A stretch of DNA of 64,000 nt, from the NCBI RefSeq assembly GCF_009695545.1, contig NZ_VUNS01000009.1, forward strand, positions 1 to 64,000. The letters run 5' to 3'. A program made the translations under genes and the position numbers. The notes under the pieces were generated by a model that searched no databases, was not told the DNA's origin, and saw only the letters and a list, made by a program, of their open reading frames with translations. Position 1 is the stretch's first letter. Every line of letters starts with the position of its first letter. The stretch is from Victivallis lenta (lineage in GTDB: Bacteria; Verrucomicrobiota; Lentisphaeria; Victivallales; Victivallaceae). Positions 1-7,622 of this stretch are shown piece after piece.

Positions 1-18
1 GTCGATGAATAACGAAAG

Positions 19-1677
19 TTGACGGAAGCCGAGACAAAAATCAGAACAGAAAACGCCGGAAAATCCGGCAAAAAACAACGTTTGAATCCGCATGAAAAAC
101 ACATGGACAAAATTTCACGGATTCAGGTGCATTACAACCTGACCGCGAACCTGCAGGGAGTCTATACGCCGCTGACCGCGCTCTGGCTCATGATCGACAA
201 CGCCGTGTTCGGCGGAGCCCCGGCCGGCTTCCATCTCGTGAATCTGCTGCTTTACGGCGGCTGCGCCGCCATGCTCTGCCTCATCATGCGGGAGCTTCGC
301 ATTCCGCCCGTCGCGGCCGTCGTGCTGACGCTGCTGTGGGCGTGGAATCCGTGCAAGATCGAAACGGTCGGCTGGATCGCCGAGCGCAAAGGGCTCGCCA
401 GCGCGTTCCTCGCCTTCTGCGCCATGCGGCTCTTCCTGCCGGCCTGCCGCCGCGGCCGTCCCTCATGGAGCGCCGCGCTGCTGACTTTCGCGGCGTTCTT
501 CTTCAAGCCGTGGGTGCTGCCGCTGCCGGGCGTCATGGCGGTCTATGCGTGGATGCTTTATCCGCGCGATTTCCGGAAGCTGCAGAACCTCCTCGGGCCG
601 GTCGCCGCCGCAGGAATCCTCGGAGCGGCAATCGTCAGCGCCGTGACCTTCAGCGAACTTTCGGGCTCGCAGAAGCCGGAAGCGGCGGATTATGCCGGGC
701 TCCTCCTCCGCTACGCCGGGGCCGCCTTCGCACCGCTCTCGCTCAATCCGCTTCACCCCGCGGCCGGCTTCGCCCGCATGTGGCCCGAAGCGCTCTGGGG
801 CGCGGCGGTGCTCGGCTGCCTGTGGGCGGCAGGCTTCGCAAACTTCGGCCCGAAGCGCGGGTTGCGGCTCTCGCTCGCCTTCACCGTTTCGCTGGCGGGA
901 CTCGCGCTGCCGGTCCTGTCAAGCGGGAGCTTCACGAATACGAATTACGCCGACCGCTACGGCTTCCTGCTTTCGGCGCTGCTCTGGTGCTGGGCCGGGG
1001 TGGCGGGAAGCTGCTGGTTCCGCCGTTTTCCGCGCATCTCCGCTGCGGCCGCCGCGCTGCTGGCCGGCGGTTATCTGCTCGCCGGATACGTTTATGCCGA
1101 AACCTTTTCGGACGCCCGGCTCCTGTTCGCCCGCGCCGCCGCCGAGCCGGACTGTCCGGCCAAAGCGATCGACGGCCTCGCGCTCGTCGGGCTGAACCGC
1201 AACGACCCCGGGCTCGTTTACGAAGCCGGAACCCTCTTCCTCGCCCGCGCCGCGCTTCAGCCCGCGCCGGTCCGCCGCAGTTACGAGGCGGCCGGCGCCC
1301 TGCTGACCGCGCTGGCCCCGGCCATGGCGGGCGGAAACCCGGCGGCGGAGCGAAAGCTTGCGTCGCTGCTGGAACATCTTGACCTGCCGGCGGTCTACTC
1401 CCCGACCGCGTTCCTGGCCCGCGCCTGGGGCATCGCCGCCGCGCGGCTGCTGCGGGACGGCGAGAAAGCAAGAGCGCTCCGCATGCTGGAATGCCAGCTC
1501 GAACGCGGCGACGGCGGCAGTTACGAGCTCGCCTTCGCATCGGGACTGTACGGCTACCTGACCGGCGACCGCGAACGCGCCGTCGCCGGCTGGAAAAAAG
1601 CGCTGATGCTCAAGCCCGGCGACGAACGGGCCCGGCTGAACCTGAAGAACGCGGAGGCGATGCATGGATCTGAGTGA
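19..1677 (+). CDS. TMTC/PMT-like membrane protein with C-terminal TPR, 5'-truncated
   Basis: Polytopic membrane protein resembling bacterial TMTC-like or Dol-P-Man mannosyltransferase-like proteins with tetratricopeptide repeats. Visible family features are the segment VYTPLTALWLMIDNAVFG followed by HLVNLLL, then ETVGWIAERKGLASA, about eight hydrophobic helices, and a helical TPR-like tail (RERAVAGWKKAL, KPGDERARLNL). The usual first membrane helix and acidic loop that precede the YxPLT segment are missing. The TTG at 19 and the ATG at 103 both lack a good ribosome site, the first 28 codons are hydrophilic, and all three frames contain stops in positions 6-22. The gene therefore looks truncated at its 5' end, or the N-terminus was replaced. 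It overlaps the following methyltransferase by 14 nt, so the two are probably co-translated. A role in glycan or lipid-linked sugar metabolism is inferred from the neighbours. Confidence 0.6.
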   Translation: MTEAETKIRTENAGKSGKKQRLNPHEKHMDKISRIQVHYNLTANLQGVYTPLTALWLMIDNAVFGGAPAGFHLVNLLLYGGCAAMLCLIMRELRIPPVAAVVLTLLWAWNPCKIETVGWIAERKGLASAFLAFCAMRLFLPACRRGRPSWSAALLTFAAFFFKPWVLPLPGVMAVYAWMLYPRDFRKLQNLLGPVAAAGILGAAIVSAVTFSELSGSQKPEAADYAGLLLRYAGAAFAPLSLNPLHPAAGFARMWPEALWGAAVLGCLWAAGFANFGPKRGLRLSLAFTVSLAGLALPVLSSGSFTNTNYADRYGFLLSALLWCWAGVAGSCWFRRFPRISAAAAALLAGGYLLAGYVYAETFSDARLLFARAAAEPDCPAKAIDGLALVGLNRNDPGLVYEAGTLFLARAALQPAPVRRSYEAAGALLTALAPAMAGGNPAAERKLASLLEHLDLPAVYSPTAFLARAWGIAAARLLRDGEKARALRMLECQLERGDGGSYELAFASGLYGYLTGDRERAVAGWKKALMLKPGDERARLNLKNAEAMHGSE

Positions 1678-2407
1678 GGAACGCATCCGTTTCCGGCAGG
1701 ACGGGGAGCGTCATTTCTGGGAGCTGGCGCGGGCGGATTTCCTGGTGCGGCTGCTCGGCCGCCGCCTTCCGCCGGGTCCCGGCACGATTCTCGACATCGG
1801 CTGCGGGGACGGATACCTGCTGCGGCGCCTCGGAGCCGCCTTCCCCGAACGGCGTTTCGCGGCAGTCGACCCGGCGGCCGGTCCGGAACGGACCGCCGAA
1901 CTCGAAGCGCTGCTGCCGGGCCGCGTCTCCGTTTCGACCGGAGTGAACCCGCAAAGCGCCGCCGCCGCGGACACCGTAACGCTGTTCGACGTGCTCGAAC
2001 ACATCGAAGACGATGCCGCCTTCCTGCGCTCCGTCCGCGACATGGTTCCGGCCGGAACGCTCTTTTTCCTGACCGTCCCGGCCGGAGCACGGCTTTTCGG
2101 AGAACACGACCGGAAACTGCGCCACTTCCGCCGCTACGATCACGGCGCGCTGCGGCTCCTGCTCGAAAGGAGCGGCCTGCGGATTCTGGAGACCGGAAGT
2201 TTCTTCCAGACGCTCTACTGGTTCCGCTGCCTTGAGCTCCTGTTCGGCAGGCGGTCCCCCGGGGTCGGCGGCGGAGCGATCTCTCCGCGCTGGCTGAATG
2301 TCTGCCTGCGGAACTTCCTGCGTCTGGAAGCCGGATTCGAAACCCGTCAGGCCTGGAGCCGCCTCCGGCTGCCCGGCCTTTCCCTGGAGGCGATATGCAG
2401 GAAGTGA
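1664..2407 (+). CDS. class I SAM-dependent methyltransferase
   Basis: 247-residue Rossmann-fold methyltransferase. Motif I is ILDIGCGDGY near residue 40, the acidic end of strand 2 is AAVDPAA, and the motif IV/V region TVTLFDVLEHIEDD is typical of UbiG-like or Methyltransf_11/23 enzymes. The C-terminal part (LRHFRRYDHGALRLLLE) matches methyltransferases that sit in cell-surface glycan or lipid clusters. It overlaps the upstream membrane protein by 14 nt and the downstream glycosyltransferase by 13 nt, which indicates one translationally coupled operon. The acceptor is unknown; a polyprenyl-linked or sugar substrate is an inference from the adjacent DPM1-like GT2. Confidence 0.85.
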   Translation: MDLSEERIRFRQDGERHFWELARADFLVRLLGRRLPPGPGTILDIGCGDGYLLRRLGAAFPERRFAAVDPAAGPERTAELEALLPGRVSVSTGVNPQSAAAADTVTLFDVLEHIEDDAAFLRSVRDMVPAGTLFFLTVPAGARLFGEHDRKLRHFRRYDHGALRLLLERSGLRILETGSFFQTLYWFRCLELLFGRRSPGVGGGAISPRWLNVCLRNFLRLEAGFETRQAWSRLRLPGLSLEAICRK

Positions 2408-3126
2408 TCCTCGTTGTGCCGTGCTATAACGAAGCGGAACGGTTCGACTCCGGCGGATTCGCGGATTTTCTCGCGGAACAGGCCAGCTATGCGCTGCTCT
2501 TCGTCGACGACGGCAGCTCCGACCGCACGCCCGAGCGGCTCGAAGCACTGCGGAAACGGCAGCCCGGACAGGTTTCCGTGCTGCGGCTCGAAGCAAACTC
2601 CGGCAAAGGCGAAGCGGTCAGGCGCGGCATGCAGACAGCGCTCGCCGCCGGCGCTCCGTTCACCGGCTTCTGGGACGCCGACCTGGCGACTCCGCTCTGC
2701 GCCGCCGTCGCCATGCGCCGCGAATTCGAACGCCGGCCGGAGCTCGACTTCGTCACCGGCTGCCGGCTGCGGCGGCTCGGAGCCGATATCCGCCGCTCCC
2801 CGCTGCGGCATCTGGTCGGACGCGTCTTCGCCACGGCGGCTTCGCTGCACCTGAAGCTGCCGGTTTACGACACGCAATGCGGCGCAAAACTCTTCCGGCG
2901 CGAGACAGCGGAGGCGCTTTTCGCAGAGCCGTTCACAACCCGCTGGCTGTTCGACGTCGAACTCTTCGACCGGTATCAGAGGCGTTACGGGCGCGATGCC
3001 GCGATGCGCCGTATCTGCGAACATCCGCTGGCCGTCTGGCACGACGTGCCGGGTTCGACGCTGCGGCTGCGCACGGCGCCGCGCATCCTTCTTGAATTCC
3101 TGCGGCTCCGGCGCCGCTGTTTGTAA
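2395..3126 (+). CDS. GT2 glycosyltransferase, dolichyl/polyprenyl-phosphate sugar synthase-like
   Basis: 243-residue GT-A fold glycosyltransferase of family 2, closest in motif pattern to DPM1/GtrB-type polyprenyl-phosphate sugar synthases. Visible: EVILVVPCYNEAERF at the N-terminus, the nucleotide-binding VDDGSSDRTPERLEAL, NSGKGEAVRRGM, and the metal-binding WDADLATPL (DxD-like). There is no C-terminal membrane pair, so it is the short soluble form. Known family members move a sugar from a nucleotide donor to a lipid phosphate. The upstream TMTC/PMT-like protein would be a logical user of such a lipid-linked sugar. The start overlaps the methyltransferase stop by 13 nt. Confidence 0.85.
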   Translation: MQEVILVVPCYNEAERFDSGGFADFLAEQASYALLFVDDGSSDRTPERLEALRKRQPGQVSVLRLEANSGKGEAVRRGMQTALAAGAPFTGFWDADLATPLCAAVAMRREFERRPELDFVTGCRLRRLGADIRRSPLRHLVGRVFATAASLHLKLPVYDTQCGAKLFRRETAEALFAEPFTTRWLFDVELFDRYQRRYGRDAAMRRICEHPLAVWHDVPGSTLRLRTAPRILLEFLRLRRRCL

Positions 3127-3149
3127 AGTATGCGGCATTATGCTATATT
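3121..3149 (+). promoter_or_regulatory. sigma-70-like promoter
   Basis: TTGTAA at 3121-3126 and TATATT at 3144-3149 are separated by 17 bp. The -35 lies on the stop codon of the GT2 gene. The predicted transcription start (about 3156) falls on or next to the ATG at 3157, so the mRNA of the small secreted protein may be leaderless. Confidence 0.5.
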
Positions 3150-3156
3150 AAAAAGC

Positions 3157-3534
3157 ATGAATTTATTTTCGTTCAAATCCGCCGGGCTGGCCGGCTGTTT
3201 TTTCTTTCTTCTGCTGCTGACGGCGGCCCTGCCGGGAGCGATTCGTTTCGCTTCCCATGCATGCCCCGCCCCGGCGGTGCCGGTCTATATCATGACTCCG
3301 GTCGACGACTGCTGCGACGACTCGGCGCACGATCACTCCGTGCCGGTACTGCAGGAGGACGAGTTCGATGAAGCGATCGTTCCGAAGTCGTTTCCCGACT
3401 TCGTTCCGTCCGCGGTACCGCCCGCCGCATTCCGCATCGAACCGGCGCCGCCGGAAAGCACTCCGGCCGGCTGTTCCGGCCGGTTGTCCGTTCCGGCTCC
3501 GCCCTGTCCGGCGCCGCCGATTCTGCGCTGTTGA
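3157..3534 (+). CDS. small secreted Cys/His/Asp-rich protein
   Basis: 125-residue protein of unknown function. The N-terminus carries a signal peptide or membrane anchor (MNLFSFKSAGLAGCFFFLLL). The mature part contains a short acidic metal-ligand-like cluster (DDCCDDSAHDH) and then a Pro-rich tail with several cysteines. The ATG at 3157 is preferred to the upstream ATG at 3130 because that ATG lies inside the promoter spacer. Metal binding in the envelope is possible from composition, but no family was recognised. It lies between the GT2 gene and a methyltransferase, with its own promoter. Confidence 0.5.
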   Translation: MNLFSFKSAGLAGCFFFLLLLTAALPGAIRFASHACPAPAVPVYIMTPVDDCCDDSAHDHSVPVLQEDEFDEAIVPKSFPDFVPSAVPPAAFRIEPAPPESTPAGCSGRLSVPAPPCPAPPILRC

Positions 3535-3635
3535 CCTTTCTCTTTCTTTTCCGCGCCTCCACCGGAGAGAACGGCGCCCCGCCGCGCCTCTTCTCCCTGT
3601 CATATCCGTCAGATCATCACAGAAAGAAAACATCC

Positions 3636-4571
3636 ATGAAACGATTGTTCCGGCGCAAGCGCAAAAATCCGAATTCTCAGGAAATCGGATTGCGCATCGC
3701 CAATATTTTCGGCCGTTACTTCCTGAAAACCGACCATCTTCATTACGGCTTCTGGCCGGAAGGGCTCCCCGTCGCCCTCGAAAACCTGCCGAAGGCGCAG
3801 GACCTCTACACCGAATTCCTGCGCGCCCGGATTCCGGAAGGCGTCAGAAGCATTCTCGACGTCGGCTGCGGCACCGGCCACAACGCCGAAGTGCTGCTGG
3901 CTGCGGGATACGAAGTCGACTGCGTTTCGCCGAGCCCGTATCTCTCTTCGGTGACCCGGAGCAAGCTGCTCGACCGCGGCACCTTGTTCGAGTGCATTTT
4001 CGAAGACCTGCCGGCCGGAAAGAAATACGACTGCCTGCTGTTCAGCGAAAGTTTTCAATATATCGACCTCGACACGGTGTTCGCAAAGATGCCGGTGTTC
4101 CTGAATCCGGGCGGCTGTGTGATCATCTCCGATTTCTTCCGGATTCCGGGAAAAGGGTCGAGCGCCATGGGCGGCGGCCACCGGCTGAGCCGGTTCCGCG
4201 ACAAACTCGCCGCATCGGGCTTCACGCTCGAATACGAGCAGGATATCACGGACAATACTGCACCGAACCTGCAGCTGGTGGACGAAGCGCTGCAACAGGT
4301 GGCCGTTCCGATCCGCGACCTTGTGCTGGACGAGCTTTCGACCCACCACCGCTGGGCGTGGCTGCCGGGACGCTGGATCGGCCGGCTCTTCTTCCGCCGC
4401 AAGCTCGAAAAGCTTGATTACAAATACTTCAGCGGCTCCCGCAACGCCGAAAACTTCAAAGAGCACAAACGGTACTGCTGCTTTGTGCTGAGGCAGGAAA
4501 AAGCGGCCAGGGAACCCGGTCTCGCCGCGGAACGGCCCGGCCGGATGAACTGGAAAGCCGCGGCGCTGTAA
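3636..4571 (+). CDS. SAM-dependent methyltransferase (Methyltransf_11/25 type)
   Basis: 311-residue methyltransferase. The SAM-binding motif I is ILDVGCGTGHNAEVLL near residue 70, followed by EVDCVSPSPYL and the motif IV/V region DCLLFSESFQYIDLD and LNPGGCVIISDFF. Methyltransferases with an N-terminal HYGFW segment often act on lipids or small molecules, but the substrate cannot be read here. The ATG at 3636 is chosen because a purine-rich AGAAAGAAA stretch precedes it; the open frame upstream to 3531 is not protein-like. The C-terminal part is basic (RLFFRRKLEKLDYKYF). It converges with arfB on the other strand, with only 7 nt between the two stops. Confidence 0.8.
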   Translation: MKRLFRRKRKNPNSQEIGLRIANIFGRYFLKTDHLHYGFWPEGLPVALENLPKAQDLYTEFLRARIPEGVRSILDVGCGTGHNAEVLLAAGYEVDCVSPSPYLSSVTRSKLLDRGTLFECIFEDLPAGKKYDCLLFSESFQYIDLDTVFAKMPVFLNPGGCVIISDFFRIPGKGSSAMGGGHRLSRFRDKLAASGFTLEYEQDITDNTAPNLQLVDEALQQVAVPIRDLVLDELSTHHRWAWLPGRWIGRLFFRRKLEKLDYKYFSGSRNAENFKEHKRYCCFVLRQEKAAREPGLAAERPGRMNWKAAAL

Positions 4572-4578
4572 CCGGGCG

Positions 4579-4998
4579 TCACTCCTCGTCCAGAGGGCCG
4601 CGGCGGGAATTCTTGAGCTCGGAGCGGCGGCTTTTCGACTCGAGCCGCCGCCGGACCGACGCGGCCGTCGGTTTCGTCGGCCGCCGCATTTTGCGGACGG
4701 TCATCGCCTCCGCCAGAAGCGCATCAAGCTTTGCGAGCGCGATGCGCCGGTTCGCGTGCTGCGTACGTTCTTCCCGGGCCGTGACGACGAGCTCGCCCGC
4801 CTCGTTGAGGCGCGGGCCGAGCCGGGCCAGCAGCCGGTCGCGGAACTGCTCCGGCACCGACGGCGATCCGCGCAGATTCCAGCTGAGCCGGACCGCCGTG
4901 CAGACTTTGTTCACATTCTGCCCGCCGGGGCCGCCGGACTGCGCAAACTGCCAGTTCAGCTCGGACTCCAGCACAAAGATTTTTCCGGCCAGCAGCAT
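4579..4998 (-). CDS. arfB: peptide chain release factor-like ribosome rescue protein
   Basis: 139-residue ArfB/YaeJ-type peptidyl-tRNA hydrolase that releases ribosomes stalled at mRNA ends. The catalytic GGQ lies in SGGPGGQNVNK at residues 25-27, and the basic C-terminal tail that enters the mRNA channel is present (RRRLESKSRRSELKNSRR). Length matches the family and is much shorter than RF1/RF2. The start ATG at 4998 shares one base with the stop TGA of the upstream gene (TGATG), so translation is coupled. A longer start at 5031 would run inside the upstream gene. Confidence 0.92.
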   Translation of the reverse strand: MLLAGKIFVLESELNWQFAQSGGPGGQNVNKVCTAVRLSWNLRGSPSVPEQFRDRLLARLGPRLNEAGELVVTAREERTQHANRRIALAKLDALLAEAMTVRKMRRPTKPTAASVRRRLESKSRRSELKNSRRGPLDEE

Positions 4999-5747
4999 CA
5001 GCGGACGAATTCCCGGAAGAGCGAGAGCCATTTCGTCCAGATGCCTTCCGCCGTCTCCGCATGGTCCGGCGCTTCAACGCCGGGCGGAACCGCGTAGGAG
5101 GCGGCCAGAAAAAGATCGACCCACATGAACTGCTCCTCGTTCAGAAACTTCATCGCCTCCCCGAAACTTTTCCAGTCGCGCACTTTGTTCAGGAACTTCA
5201 TGCTCATCGCGTCGCGCCGGGCCGTCAGGACCCGGATCGAGTTGTCCGCGGGATCGTGGACCAGCGTGTAGCGATCGCGCTTGCGCAGTTCCGAATCGGG
5301 GTTGAAGAGTCCGGGATCGTCGACATAACCGCCCTCGAAAATCAATTCGACCGGGCGGCCGAGCGCGGCGGCTCCGGCACGAACCTTCTCCTGCAGAATT
5401 CCCGACGCGACGGCCGGATAAAAGGTGTGCCACCCCCACGAATCGTCCATCAGGAGCCGCCGCCCTTTTTTGGTCGGGTAGACCTTTTTCAGCATCGGGT
5501 CGAGCCCTTTGGCCAGATAGAGACCGCAGCGGAGCGGGTCCCGGACTTTTTCATCCCAGGTGAAAAAGTATTTGCCGAACTTGAAAAACGGCAGTTCGAG
5601 CGACGGAACGATCCACCAGTCGGTCAGCGCCGGCGAATAGTGGTTGAACGGACGGCGCACGATCCGGCCGCCCTCCGGCGGAATCACCGCCTCGATCCCC
5701 TCGCACATCCGGCGCGGAGACTGGTATACCGAGTATGGAATTTCCAT
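4998..5747 (-). CDS. conserved hypothetical protein coupled to arfB
   Basis: 249-residue soluble protein with no family recognised. It is rich in aromatic residues (DDSWGWHTFYPAVASG, QFMWVDLF) and has no signal peptide or membrane helix. The ATG at 5747 is favoured over 5756 because AAGGA lies 8 nt upstream of it, while the same AAGGA overlaps the other ATG. Its stop overlaps the arfB start by one base, so both are expected to be translated together. The link to ribosome rescue is only positional. Confidence 0.6.
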   Translation of the reverse strand: MEIPYSVYQSPRRMCEGIEAVIPPEGGRIVRRPFNHYSPALTDWWIVPSLELPFFKFGKYFFTWDEKVRDPLRCGLYLAKGLDPMLKKVYPTKKGRRLLMDDSWGWHTFYPAVASGILQEKVRAGAAALGRPVELIFEGGYVDDPGLFNPDSELRKRDRYTLVHDPADNSIRVLTARRDAMSMKFLNKVRDWKSFGEAMKFLNEEQFMWVDLFLAASYAVPPGVEAPDHAETAEGIWTKWLSLFREFVR

Positions 5748-5775
5748 AAAAAACATCCTTTCAAAAATTTTTCAC

Positions 5776-5804
5776 TTGCAAACCCGTAACCGGGAGCATA
5801 TTGT
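5776..5804 (+). promoter_or_regulatory. sigma-70-like promoter
   Basis: TTGCAA at 5776-5781 and TATTGT at 5799-5804 with a 17-bp spacer, just upstream of the small membrane protein gene at 5827. It lies back-to-back with the minus-strand gene that starts at 5747. Confidence 0.5.
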
Positions 5805-5826
5805 ATCTCCGGAAAGGGGAACCGTC

Positions 5827-6114
5827 ATGCAGAATCCGGCTTGCTCCCATACAGCCCGGCCGCGCCTGAAACTCACCGGAGCATTTTTTCGCCAGCTTGA
5901 ACTGCTGATCACTGCTTTTCTGTTTTACGCCTGCGTTTTCTCCACCGCAGATCCCCTCAGCCATCTTTGTTATCTCGCAACTCTCGCGGTCTTTCTGATC
6001 ATCGCATGGCTTGCCGAGCGCCTGACCGGCTGGAAGGGATTCGACATGCCGGCCTATTTCCTGTCGATTCCAGCAGCGCTTTTCCTGACGGAAACCATCG
6101 TGCAGCGCTGTTGA
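5827..6114 (+). CDS. small membrane protein
   Basis: 95-residue hypothetical protein with two to three hydrophobic segments (LLITAFLFYACVF, YLATLAVFLIIAWLAE and MPAYFLSIPAALFL). The start at 5827 has a strong purine-rich ribosome site (GGAAAGGGGAA) and a promoter at 5776-5804. No family was recognised. Its stop is immediately followed by the convergent dGTPase stop. Confidence 0.6.
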   Translation: MQNPACSHTARPRLKLTGAFFRQLELLITAFLFYACVFSTADPLSHLCYLATLAVFLIIAWLAERLTGWKGFDMPAYFLSIPAALFLTETIVQRC

Positions 6115-7467
6115 TTACAGCGAAATCCCCTTCAGCTTCTGAAAGAGGCTGACCGCGTACGAATCGGTCATGCCGGAGACGTAATCGAGCACACGCAGCA
6201 GCCGCAGATAGGCACTGCGTCTCCACTCCTCGTCCGCGAGATTCTCCGCCATGTCCGGCAGCAGGGCCGACAACCGGCGGCTGCGGAACGAAGCGGTTTT
6301 TCCTCCGGTCGCTTCGAGCGCCATCTCGTTCACGCACGGCACGAAGATGTCAAGCATGCCCGACACCATTTCGAACCCGGCGCCGATGACCTCGGCGACC
6401 GCCCGGTGCTGATAAATGTCGCGCGTGCTGCGCGCCTCGATCCGCCGCAGCGGCTCCTGGCAGCCGATGTAGGACAGCAGCGGTTTTTCGAGCGTTCCGG
6501 ACAGCAGTTCCTCGTGATGATCGATAAACGCTTTCGTGCACTCCCCGACCAGCCGGCCGATGACCTGCGCCCGCAGGAATTCGGATTTGCGCAGCGGCGA
6601 AGCGATGGTCGCGACATACTCGGCCGAACGCTCCGAATCGATGATCTCCAGAAAGAGCTGCTCAAGTTCCTGATAGGACACGAGCCCGAGCCGCTGGCCG
6701 TCCTCGAAGTCGACGATCCGGTAGGCGATGTCATCCGCCGCCTCGACCAGATACGCGAGCGGATGACGCTGCCACGCCCACGGCCCGGTCTGGACCAGCC
6801 CGGTGTGCTCGGCCATCTCCCTGAACAACTGTTCCTCGGCGCGGAAAAAATTGAACTTCTTGCCGGCCACTCCGGTCGGCCTGACCATGACGCGCGAGGC
6901 GCACGGATACTTCGCAAACGCCGCCAGCGTCGCACAGGTCAACTGCATTCCGCCGGCCTGATCCGGCATTTCGAGCCGGGTCAGCACCCGGAAGCCCTGC
7001 GCATTGCCTTCGTAGAACTCGAAATCGGCGGCTTCGTCGTCATTCATGACGTCGCGCATCGCCTTCCCGACCGGCGAATGGGTGAACCAGTGGCGGATCG
7101 CCTCCTCTCCCGCATGTCCGAGCGGGGGGTTGCCGATGTCGTGCGCAAGTGCGGCGGCCGCAACGGCTGCGCCGACGTCGCTCGGCTGCGCATCGCCCAT
7201 ATCGAACTCCCGGCACAGGTGGACGCCGACCGCGCTGCCGAGCGAACGCGCGACCGAACTGGCTTCGAGGCTGTGGGTCAGCCGGGTGCGGACATAGTCG
7301 GTCTTGGCGAGCGGAAACACCTGGGTCTTATCCTGAAGCCGCCGGAACGAACTCGAAAAAACAATCCGGTCGAAGTCGCGCTGAAACGGCGACCGCGCCT
7401 GTGAGATTTCCCCGGGACGCGAACTCCCGACCCGGTGGGGAGACAAAAGCTTCTTCCATTCCATCAT
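6115..7467 (-). CDS. dgt: deoxyguanosinetriphosphate triphosphohydrolase-like protein
   Basis: 450-residue HD-domain dNTP triphosphohydrolase. The N-terminal RSPFQRDFDRIVFSSSFRRL and KTQVFPL, then RTRLTHSLEAS with a metal-ligand His near residue 65, and the HD pair in LAHDIGNPPLGHAG near residues 109-110 are the standard dGTPase signature. It hydrolyses dGTP (or dNTPs) to the nucleoside and tripolyphosphate, adjusting dNTP pools. The MM at 7467/7464 is chosen because AAGGAG lies 11 nt upstream; the longer frame to 7500 starts inside that leader. It converges with the small membrane protein. Confidence 0.93.
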   Translation of the reverse strand: MMEWKKLLSPHRVGSSRPGEISQARSPFQRDFDRIVFSSSFRRLQDKTQVFPLAKTDYVRTRLTHSLEASSVARSLGSAVGVHLCREFDMGDAQPSDVGAAVAAAALAHDIGNPPLGHAGEEAIRHWFTHSPVGKAMRDVMNDDEAADFEFYEGNAQGFRVLTRLEMPDQAGGMQLTCATLAAFAKYPCASRVMVRPTGVAGKKFNFFRAEEQLFREMAEHTGLVQTGPWAWQRHPLAYLVEAADDIAYRIVDFEDGQRLGLVSYQELEQLFLEIIDSERSAEYVATIASPLRKSEFLRAQVIGRLVGECTKAFIDHHEELLSGTLEKPLLSYIGCQEPLRRIEARSTRDIYQHRAVAEVIGAGFEMVSGMLDIFVPCVNEMALEATGGKTASFRSRRLSALLPDMAENLADEEWRRSAYLRLLRVLDYVSGMTDSYAVSLFQKLKGISL

Positions 7468-7622
7468 CTTTCGAACGGCTCCTTGATTCATGCCAATCAT
7501 TCATTGTCATGAAATATACCAGCCGGACTCCCCAAATACAAGCGGAAAGACGACAACTCTGCACGGGAATGGCCGGGCAGAACGTCCGGCTGAAGAAAAG
7601 GCCGCAGGCGGCAGAGGAACAA

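Noticed and set aside
1-120. A small hairpin (GCCGGA/TCCGGC at about 55-69) as a terminator.
   Set aside because: The stem is only 6 bp with a weak T-run on either strand.
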